Source: Halostella limicola (lineage in GTDB: Archaea; Halobacteriota; Halobacteria; Halobacteriales; Natronoarchaeaceae). From it: a DNA stretch of 64,000 nucleotides. The notes under the pieces are model-generated. The model was not told the DNA's origin. It searched no databases and saw only the letters and a list, made by a program, of their open reading frames with translations. Within the stretch, counting starts at the first letter, position 1, and each line of letters opens with the position of its first letter. This document shows positions 41,466 to 49,500 of this stretch, one piece after another. Where the stretch lies: contig NZ_RCDI01000001.1 of the NCBI RefSeq assembly GCF_003675875.1, forward strand, positions 124,001 to 188,000. The letters are read 5' to 3'. Both the position numbers and the translations under genes were made by a program.

Positions 41466-42365
41466 CTACCGCAGCCCCCGGCCCCGCTCCCAGGCCCGGA
41501 GGAGCGCGATCAGCGTCCGGTTCACGGGGGTGTCGAGGTCGAACTCGGCGGCCCGGTCGGTGACGTACCCGTTGATCGCGTCGACCTCCGTCCGCCGGCC
41601 CCCGCGGACGTCCTGGAGCATCGAGGAGTCGTTGTCGGCGGTCCCGGCGGCGACGTCCTCGACGGCGGCGACCGCGGCGCGGTTCGACAGCGTCACGTCG
41701 GCGACGCGGGCGACGCGGGCCGTCTCGCGCGCCGCCGTCCGCGCGAGGTCGTTCGCCGGGCCGGAGAGCACGGCGCCGTTCTCGACCCGCGAGAGCGCCG
41801 TGACGGCGTTGATGCCGGCGTTGACGGCCAGCTTCTCCCAGAGGCGACGGGGCATGTCGTCCGCGACGGCGACGGTCAGGTCGGCCCGACGGAAGGCGCG
41901 GGCGACGCGGGCCGCGGCTGCCGAGTCGCCCCCCTCGTAGGGACCGAGCGCTATCTCGCCGACGCCGGTGCACTCGACGCGGCCCGGGTCGCGGAGGACC
42001 GCGCCGTAGGTCGCGGTGCCGGCGAGCACGGGGCAGTCGAGGCGCTCGTCGAGCGTCGCCTCGTTGCCCATCCCGTTCTGGAGCGAGAGCGCCGCGCCGT
42101 ACTCGCCGGTCGCGAGCGTCCCGGCGGCCTCGGCCGTGTCGTACGCCTTGACGGTCAGTACCGCGAGGTCCGCGCGCAGGCCGGACCCGTCAGTGGTCGC
42201 GTCGGGCGTTACGGAAAAGTCGAATTCGCCCTCGACGGTCAACCCGTCGGCGGCGACGGCCGCGACGTGCGGGTCGCGCCCGACGAGCGTCACCTCGTGC
42301 TCCTGCGCGAGGAGACCGCCGACGAGGCTGCCGAGGCTGCCGGCACCGAAGACGACGACGTCCAT
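41466..42365 (-). CDS. panE: 2-dehydropantoate 2-reductase (ketopantoate reductase)
   Basis: A 299-residue NADPH-dependent reductase making pantoate for coenzyme A. The Rossmann motif is VVFGAGSLGSLVGGLLAQEH at the very N-terminus. Family landmarks are LTVKAYDT (catalytic-lysine region), LQNGMGNEATLDE and the C-terminal WEKLAVNAGINAVTALSRVENG with the second lysine; SSMLQDVRGGRRTEVDAINGYV follows. It converges with the AglD-type gene. Archaeal pantothenate synthesis uses this step before pantoate kinase. Confidence 0.93.
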   Translation of the reverse strand: MDVVVFGAGSLGSLVGGLLAQEHEVTLVGRDPHVAAVAADGLTVEGEFDFSVTPDATTDGSGLRADLAVLTVKAYDTAEAAGTLATGEYGAALSLQNGMGNEATLDERLDCPVLAGTATYGAVLRDPGRVECTGVGEIALGPYEGGDSAAAARVARAFRRADLTVAVADDMPRRLWEKLAVNAGINAVTALSRVENGAVLSGPANDLARTAARETARVARVADVTLSNRAAVAAVEDVAAGTADNDSSMLQDVRGGRRTEVDAINGYVTDRAAEFDLDTPVNRTLIALLRAWERGRGLR

Positions 42366-42390
42366 ACCGGGCCGTCTCGGCGCGCGGTAA

Positions 42391-42729
42391 TCAGTCCTCC
42401 GTCCAGTACATCAGCGCCTCCTTCGGCTCGCCGCAACCGGGACACTCGTCGGGCAGCCCCTCGTCTATCTCGCCCATCTCGCCGCACTCGGTGCAGCGCC
42501 ACATCAGTTCGGCCTCGCCGAAGTCGTGCCCGGACCGGGCGTGTTCGATACTCAGGCCCTCGATGCCCTCGCGGGTGGTGACGAAGAAGCCGCCCTTCTC
42601 GAAACCGCGGATCGTCCCCAGTTCCTCGCCGTCCGCGTCGTAGACGACCTGACCGAGGTCGAGTCGGTTGACTGCTTCTTCTGCTTCCGCTTCTCCCTCC
42701 GCGCTCGGTGTTTCCCCTCCTCCAGACAT
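42391..42729 (-). CDS. Rubredoxin-like zinc/iron-ribbon protein, DUF7130-like
   Basis: A 112-residue protein. Residues about 20-65 (LGQVVYDADGEELGTIRGFEKGGFFVTT) resemble a PRC-barrel-like fold, and the C-terminus has a knuckle pair CTECGEMGEIDEGLPDECPGCG as in rubredoxin or rubrerythrin. It matches haloarchaeal proteins now catalogued as DUF7130. Start at ATG 42727-42729; the upstream extension is in promoter DNA. It lies 25 bp upstream of panE on the same strand and may be cotranscribed. Confidence 0.75.
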   Translation of the reverse strand: MSGGGETPSAEGEAEAEEAVNRLDLGQVVYDADGEELGTIRGFEKGGFFVTTREGIEGLSIEHARSGHDFGEAELMWRCTECGEMGEIDEGLPDECPGCGEPKEALMYWTED

Positions 42730-42865
42730 ACATAGACGCACCACGGCAGCGGGCATAAACGTGGGGCGGCCAGTCAGATCCCTGACTCGCGAGCGCGTCG
42801 CGGAAGCGGGCGTTCCGACGGACCCGCCGGCGCGGTTAAGGCGCTCCGCGCCCGTGGCGCAGACG

Positions 42866-44032
42866 ATGAGCGACGCCGACGCGCTGGTCGTGGGGGGCGG
42901 AGTGATCGGCTGCGCGGTCGCGCGAGCGCTGGCGCGGGACCGCGAGGTCCGGCTCCTCGAACGCGACCGGATCGCCGCCGGCGCGACCGGGCGGGCCGCC
43001 GGCGAGGTGACGATGACGCCGGCGTACTCCGACCTGCCGAGCGTCGCGGCGCACGCGAACGCCTTCTTCCGCGACTACGGTGGCGCGGACTTCGTCGAGC
43101 GACCCAGCCTCGAACTCGTGCCGCCGGCGCGGGAGGACGAGGCGCGGCGGCGGGTCGACCGCCTCGCCGATGACGAGGTCCCGGTCGCCTTCCTCGCCCC
43201 GGAGCGCGTCGAGGACCGCTACCCTCGCCTCTCGCTCGCCGCGTTCGCCGGCGCGGTGCGCTACGGCGAGACGGGCTTTCTCGACGCCGACGCGTTCACC
43301 GCCGCGCTGGCGGCCGACGCACGGGAGCGCGGCGCGACGGTGGAGACGGGCGTAACCGTCTCCGAGGTACTCGTCGAGGACGGACGGGTCGTCGGCGCGG
43401 CGACCGACGACGGGGAACGCCGTGCTCCCACCGTCGTCGTCGCTGCGGGGTGGCGGACGGAGCCGCTCCTCCGCGACGTGCTTCGCCTGCCGATCCGCCC
43501 GTATCGGACTCAGTGCGTCCGCGTCTCGCTCGGCCGCCCTCTCGACGGCGAGTTCCCGATGGGGTGGGTTCCCGGCGACGGGGTCTACCTCCGGCCGACG
43601 CCGGATGGTGGCTTGCTCGTCGTCGGCGGGGCCGTCGCCGTCGGCAGCCCTGCAGAAGCACCCCACGAGGTCGATTCCGCAGAAGCGAACCACGATGCCG
43701 ACCCCGCGTTCCGCGATCGCGTTCTCGAACGGCTGCCGCGGTTCCTCCGAGACGCGGCGGACGCCCGGATCGTCGACCACTGGGCCGGGGTCGACGGCGC
43801 GACGCCCGACACGCGGCCGATCGTCGACGCGCCCGCCGACGCTCCCGAGGGGCTGGTCGCCGCGACGGGGTTCCACGGGCGGGGCGTGATGACCGCGCCC
43901 GTCGCCGCGACCGCGGTCCGGGCGGTCACGACCGGCGGATCGGCGCCGTTTCCGCTGGTCGCGTTCGCGCTCGACCGGTTCGAGTCCCGCTCGCGGGCGT
44001 TCCCGTTCTATGGCATCGAAGAAGCGGAGTAG
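42866..44032 (+). CDS. FAD-dependent oxidoreductase (DAO family)
   Basis: A 388-residue D-amino-acid-oxidase-type flavoprotein. The FAD Rossmann motif is ALVVGGGVIGCAVARAL with the ribose-binding acid in VRLLERDRI. The second FAD site is VVVAAGWRTEPLL and the C-terminal motif is LVAATGFHGRGVMTAPVAA. These are typical of glycine/sarcosine oxidase-like or D-amino-acid dehydrogenases. The active-site segment PYRTQCVRV follows family norms. Substrate unknown. Start at ATG 42866. Confidence 0.88.
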   Translation: MSDADALVVGGGVIGCAVARALARDREVRLLERDRIAAGATGRAAGEVTMTPAYSDLPSVAAHANAFFRDYGGADFVERPSLELVPPAREDEARRRVDRLADDEVPVAFLAPERVEDRYPRLSLAAFAGAVRYGETGFLDADAFTAALAADARERGATVETGVTVSEVLVEDGRVVGAATDDGERRAPTVVVAAGWRTEPLLRDVLRLPIRPYRTQCVRVSLGRPLDGEFPMGWVPGDGVYLRPTPDGGLLVVGGAVAVGSPAEAPHEVDSAEANHDADPAFRDRVLERLPRFLRDAADARIVDHWAGVDGATPDTRPIVDAPADAPEGLVAATGFHGRGVMTAPVAATAVRAVTTGGSAPFPLVAFALDRFESRSRAFPFYGIEEAE

Positions 44033-44041
44033 GAGCGACGC

Positions 44042-45724
44042 TCAGTCGTCGGCGGGCGCGGCCGAGGAGCCGCCAGCCGCCGAGACGGTACCGTCGTCGT
44101 TCCAGCCGCGCACCTCGTAGTACTCGTCGAGCGCGGCGTCGAAGCCGTCGATGTCGTAGGGGAGTCGGTCGTCGGACCGGTCGAAGCCGCGCTGGTTGTT
44201 GAAGTGGCGTTCGAGGTCGATGACGCGCGCGCCGACGGAGAGCAGGTCCTCGAAGTCGGCGTCGAACAGCGCCTCGAACCGCTCCGCGTCGAGCATGTCG
44301 CGAGAGAACCGACAGACGACGCCGCAGTCCTCCAGCGCGCGCTTGTTCTCCTGGCGGACGAGTTCAGGCGGCTTGTCGTCTAACCCCGTCATCTCGTACG
44401 CCGAGTCGGCGTCGACGAGCGGGTACTCGTAGGCGTAGAACGTTGCGTACATGTGGTCCGCGCCGCGGTTCGACGTGGCGAAGCCGAGCCCCTGCCCGTT
44501 CAGCGTCCGGCCGTCATGGGCGGGGAACTCCATCCCCTTCACCGACCAGTTCTCGACGCCCAGCTCCTCGTGGACGCGGTCGATTCCCTCCGCGAGCAGG
44601 TCGCCCTCCCCCTCGCGGTAGGCGATCTTCTCGACGAGTTCGTGGACGAGCTCCGCGTTGCCGAACTCCTCCTCCGCGGCGAGATACGCGGACACCGTGT
44701 CGCCGCAGGAGATAGTGTCCAGCCCGAGGGTGTCACAGAGCTCGTTCGACTGCATCACGTCGACGATGTCGTCGATCCCCGCGTTCGGGCCGAACGCCAT
44801 GAGCGTCTCGTACTCCGGTCCCTCGGTCTCGATCCCTCGCTCCTCGTCTCTGGTCGGGAGCTTGCAGGCGAACGCGCAGGCCGAGCAGGTGCCCTTCTCG
44901 AACTTCTTCTCCTCGACGCGGTCGCCGTTGACGTTCTCGACGCCCTCGAAGGAGAGCTCCGAGAAGTACCGCGTCGGCAGCGCCTCGACCTGGTTCGCGT
45001 AGTCGGTGACGCTGGTCGTCCCCTGCCGCTTCATGATGTGGTCGCTCGTCGCCGCCTCGCGGTGGACGTCCATCTGGACCGGGTCGACCTCGATCTCCGG
45101 CCGGGAGTCGCCCGCGAACGTGACCGCCTTCACGTTCTTCGCGCCGAACACCGCGCCGAGGCCGCCGCGGCCGAACGCCCGCCTCTCGGTGGTCATGATG
45201 GCGGCGAACCGGACGAGGTTCTCGCCCGCGGGACCGATGGCGGCGACGTTCTCGGCGTCCAGGTCCTCGTCGCGCCCCTCGACGTGCTCGGTCACCTGCG
45301 GCACGGTCGCGCCGGCCAGGTCGGGGACTTCCTCGAACTCCACCCCGTCGTCGCGGACGTGGACGATCACCAGTTCGTCGCTCTCGCCCGTGATCTCGAC
45401 CGCCGAGTAGCCCGTGTCCGCGAGGTGGCGAGACATGAACCCGCCCGCGTTCGACGAGAGCAGGCCGTCCGTCAGCGGCGAGAGCGTGGTGCAGTTCGTC
45501 CGCCCGGTGAAGCTCATGTTCGACGTCTGCATCGGCCCGGTCGCGAAGAACAGGCCGTTCTCCGGGCCGAGCGGGTCGGCGTCGAACGGGATCCGGTCGT
45601 GCGCCAGTTTCGTCCCGACGCCGCGGCCGCCGATGAACGACGAGAGCACGTCGTCGACGTCGGTCGTCTCCGCGCTCTGCTCGCCGACGTCGACCGTCAG
45701 AAGCGGCCCCTTCGAGTGAAGCAT
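44042..45724 (-). CDS. Aldehyde:ferredoxin oxidoreductase-family tungsten/molybdenum enzyme
   Basis: A 560-residue AOR-family enzyme that oxidises aldehydes to acids with a bis-tungstopterin and a [4Fe-4S] cluster, passing electrons to ferredoxin. The N-terminus FIGGRGVGTKLAHD is the AOR domain 1 signature. Cluster ligands are C280, C283, C287 (CSACAFAC) and probably C467 or C471 (EDCGVVCRF). ERRAFGRGGLGAVFGAKNVKAV is the pterin-binding segment. The minus-strand GTTTATTAC about 27 bp upstream is a good TATA box. The divergent neighbour encodes a ferredoxin, a plausible acceptor. Confidence 0.92.
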   Translation of the reverse strand: MLHSKGPLLTVDVGEQSAETTDVDDVLSSFIGGRGVGTKLAHDRIPFDADPLGPENGLFFATGPMQTSNMSFTGRTNCTTLSPLTDGLLSSNAGGFMSRHLADTGYSAVEITGESDELVIVHVRDDGVEFEEVPDLAGATVPQVTEHVEGRDEDLDAENVAAIGPAGENLVRFAAIMTTERRAFGRGGLGAVFGAKNVKAVTFAGDSRPEIEVDPVQMDVHREAATSDHIMKRQGTTSVTDYANQVEALPTRYFSELSFEGVENVNGDRVEEKKFEKGTCSACAFACKLPTRDEERGIETEGPEYETLMAFGPNAGIDDIVDVMQSNELCDTLGLDTISCGDTVSAYLAAEEEFGNAELVHELVEKIAYREGEGDLLAEGIDRVHEELGVENWSVKGMEFPAHDGRTLNGQGLGFATSNRGADHMYATFYAYEYPLVDADSAYEMTGLDDKPPELVRQENKRALEDCGVVCRFSRDMLDAERFEALFDADFEDLLSVGARVIDLERHFNNQRGFDRSDDRLPYDIDGFDAALDEYYEVRGWNDDGTVSAAGGSSAAPADD

Positions 45725-45856
45725 ACGCGTACCATCACGGTCGATCGGTAATAAACGTCCCCAAAGCGGCGGTCGAAGCGACGGGTCCGGCGGAGAGTTC
45801 TCCGCGTCCTCGCCGCGAGGGCAACTCTTTTGCTTCCCTTCCGGCTAGCGATAGCC

Positions 45857-46516
45857 GTGTCGTCCCCGTACGAGATTCTATCGGTAGACCCAGATGCCGA
45901 CGAGGAGGAGATACGGCGGGCCTACAGGCGCCGGGCGAAGGAGACCCACCCGGACCAGGGCGGGTCCGTCAGGGAGTTCCAGCTCGTCAAGGCCGCGTAC
46001 GAGGAGATCGCCGAGGGGAACGTGGACGAGGAGCTGTCGGCCGCCGACCGCGACTTCCGGACCGAGGCCGTCGACGACTCGGACGAGCCCGAGAAGACCC
46101 GCGTCGAGTACCTCAACTTCCAGGTGCTCGACGACTACGGGTGGGGGCTCGACGACGACGACCTGTTCGAGAAGGCGTCCGCGGCGGACCTCGACTCGGC
46201 GGACTACGGCCGGTTCCTGGTGGAACCCCGGGAGACCCTCCTCGAAGCCGCCGAGAACCGCGGGTTCTCGTGGCCCTACTCCTGTCGGGGCGGGGCCTGC
46301 GCGAACTGTGCCGTCGCGGTCGTCGAGGGCGAACTGTCGATGCCCGTCGACCACATCCTCCCGCCGGAGATGATGGACCGCGGGCTCCGGCTCTCCTGCA
46401 ACGGCGTGCCGACCAGCGACGAGATGAAGGTCGTCTACAACGTGAAACACCTGCCCTGCCTCGAAGACCTGCGACTGCCGCCGCGCAACTTCGAGGGGGC
46501 GAGCCTCACGGACTGA
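45857..46516 (+). CDS. J-domain/[2Fe-2S] ferredoxin fusion
   Basis: A 219-residue protein from GTG 45857-45859. Residues 1-55 form a DnaJ J domain with the essential HPD at 31-33 (KETHPDQGG). A linker (60-115) leads to a plant-type [2Fe-2S] ferredoxin domain with ligands C143, C148, C151 and C181 (CRGGACANC, then LSCNG). The J domain would recruit Hsp70/DnaK to the ferredoxin or its client. It is divergent from the AOR gene. I recall ferredoxins with N-terminal J domains in haloarchaea, but their purpose is not established. Confidence 0.9.
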   Translation: MSSPYEILSVDPDADEEEIRRAYRRRAKETHPDQGGSVREFQLVKAAYEEIAEGNVDEELSAADRDFRTEAVDDSDEPEKTRVEYLNFQVLDDYGWGLDDDDLFEKASAADLDSADYGRFLVEPRETLLEAAENRGFSWPYSCRGGACANCAVAVVEGELSMPVDHILPPEMMDRGLRLSCNGVPTSDEMKVVYNVKHLPCLEDLRLPPRNFEGASLTD

Positions 46517-46598
46517 CGAGGCCCCGCGTCGGTCGGCCTCGCGACGCTCGGCCACCGCTCGGAGCGAAACGCCGGACCAAAAATCCCGCTCGTGGCGA

Positions 46599-49500
46599 CT
46601 ACATGAAGTCCGCGATGCCCGTTTGCTTGTTCTTGTCGTTGACGAAGATGCTCTCTAGCGACTTCTCCAGCACCTCGAGCCGCTGTTTCGTGTAGTCGCG
46701 GGTGCCGTACTCCTCGGCCACCTGGATCGCGGTGTCCATGTACTTGTTCACCGACCCCTCGTGGACGGTGAGCGTCACGTCGCCGCCGCACTCCCGGCAG
46801 TCGCCCGAGAGCGGCACCCGCCGGTACTTCTCGCCGCAGTCCAGACACCGCGTCTCCTGGCGCGAGAACGCCCGGAGGTTCCCGATGAGGTCCGGGAGGA
46901 AGTGGAACTCGATGACGCGCTCCGCGACGTCGGTCTCGTCGACGGCGCGGAGCTTCCGGGACAGCTCCAGCTGGGCGTCCATCTTGTCCATCATCGAACC
47001 GAGCGTCTTGTACGCCGACAGGTCCGGCCCCATCGCGAGGTCCGTCGTGTCGTGGGTGTGCTCGAACCCGGCGTACTCCTCGTCGGTGCCGAGCGTGTCC
47101 TCCGCGATCTCGACGTCGACCGCCTCGGGGTCGGCCATCTCCCGGGTCGCCTCGTAGAACTCCTTGGGGTACCGCGAGACGACATCCATGTTGTGCGCCT
47201 CGTCGTCGATCTCCGAGGGGTCGATGCGCGAGGACATGACGAGGGGCGCGTCCATCTGGCCGCCGCGCTGGTCGGGGAGGTAGGACTTGCTGAAGTTGAG
47301 CAGGCCGTCGAGCAGGAGCATTACGCAGTCCTCGTCGCCGTCACATTGCTTTTGTGACAAGTCATTCGCGACGAGCGAGTGTGTGTCCTCGACCGTGAGA
47401 CAGTAGGTGTGATCGACATCGGACTCGACGACATCGACCGACGCGATCGGCTCGGCGAGGTAGTCGCCGTCGCCGCCGTCGAACACTCGTCTGCCCCTCG
47501 TGGCGATGTCGTCGACTTGTGCCTTCAGCAGGTCGGACTTGCGAGAGAGGTGGAACCCCACGCGGTTCGAGTACGCGACAGCATCGTCGGTGGAGATACG
47601 CAGCACGTACCGTCGCGCCGACAGCGACTCATCGTCGATCTCGTAGGAGTCGGGGAACTTCTCACAGAGCCGAACGGGGTCGCGTTCGTCGACGCGCGCC
47701 GTGATCCCGAGTCGAGTCAGTAATGCAACGAGATCCTCTTTGAGCTCTCGGCTGACAGTGGTCGCCGACACCTCCAGCGCGTTCGAGGCGACGGAGCCGT
47801 CGCCGCTGAAGTACCCGCGCAGATAGGCGGCAACGATCTCGTCCGGCGCGTCGAAGATACACTGCGGGACACGCTTCGAGTCAGCAGTGACGCCGGCAGA
47901 GAGCGTAGTGTCGAAGAAGACCCGTAGAAGCCGACCCGAAGCCGTTATCTTCGCGTGATTCTCGCGGTACGGTTCGACGCCGAACTCCTCCGCGATCACG
48001 TGTTCAAAGAACTGTCTGGCTTCGGATTCCGTCCCGCAGATGGTCGTCTGATGGATCGCGCCTTTCGGCGTGTCCTGAACCCGTGCGAATCCCTCGCCGG
48101 CGTAGTAGCCCAGAAGCGTCGCGACGCGTTCGTTCACTTCGATCCGCCGATCGATCGTCGTCGAATCACGTTTCATCCCCAGTTCGACGTCATCGGGTAC
48201 CCATTCGAGCAGTTCCGACGTCGAGTCGAAACATTCCGAGATGACGCTTACCGGAATACTCTCACGATAGAGGTAGTTACTCAGTGTCTTTTTGTTGATC
48301 CCAAGGCGTTCCGCAGTCGAGTACAGCGGGTAGAACTGACCGTCCCACTGGTCCGCGAATGCCTCTTCGAAGAGGTCGTAGAGTCGGTCCTTGCCGAGGC
48401 CGTGAACCATCAGGCGGTCCGGTTCTATCTCGCCGACTTCCAGACACTCCGCGAGGAGATCGAACACGGGCGGCGTCTCCGCCGGTTCGATCGAATCCAG
48501 ATGGCTCGGCTTTACGACCGAATCGTCCTCAGACAGTTCCGAGGCTCGCTTGGAGGCGATGCCGTCGCCGTCGAACACGTGGACATCGTGGTCGGGCGTC
48601 AGGCTGATCTCCCGCCCGCTCCGCGTCTCGATCTCGACGAGGTGGTCCGGTGACGGGTGTTTCGATACGGCCTCGACGCGCTTGCGACGCAGCGTTCCAT
48701 CTTCGTCCACGGACGGAACGTGCACGTCACCGTCTAACTCCCGAACGAGCGTGCCGAAGTCGTCCTCCTCCGGATCGTCGAGACGGTCTTCGACGAGCGA
48801 CTGGATCGACTTGTAGTACCACTCACCCTCTTCGTCCTCGTACCAGACCTTCGTCTCCGGGTGGAAGCAGTTCCGGCGTTTCGACGCGTGGAAGAACGGG
48901 TGTGCGTACCCGACCGCCGCGCTGGTGAAGCCGATGACGCGCCCGACGACGGCCGCGCTGGTGTGCGGGGCCATCCCGAAGACGAGCTCGCCGACGAGGT
49001 CGTCGCGCTCGTCCAGTTCGTAGTAGGGGTCGAGACCGTAGAACTGGGAGAGCAGGTCGTCGACGAAGTCGGCGGTCTTGAGAAGGTGCTCGGCCGCGCC
49101 GTCCGAGAGGACGACGTCCTGCACCTTCAGCTCGACCAGCTGGTCGTCGTGGCGGAGGGGGTCGCCGTGGATGTCCTCCTCGTACCCGAGCTGTCGGAAC
49201 TGGTCGACGGAGACGTCGAGTTCCTCGGGGCGGACCGCGGTGACCGGGAGGTCCGTCATGTCGTAGCGGACGGTGCCGTCCTTGAACGCGGAGACGCCGT
49301 GCTTGGAGCGGAGGATCCCCTTGTCGATCGCCTCGGGAGTCTTGTTCGTCGACGACAGCCCCTTCACGCCTTTCAGGATGTCGAACGCGTTCTCGCGCTC
49401 GCCGACGCGTTCGAGGGCCTCGCGGTACTCGGCGTGGACGTCGATGACGCGAGACTCGACGGAGGTGCCGTCGATCTCGCAGCGCGAGCAGTGGACCCGG

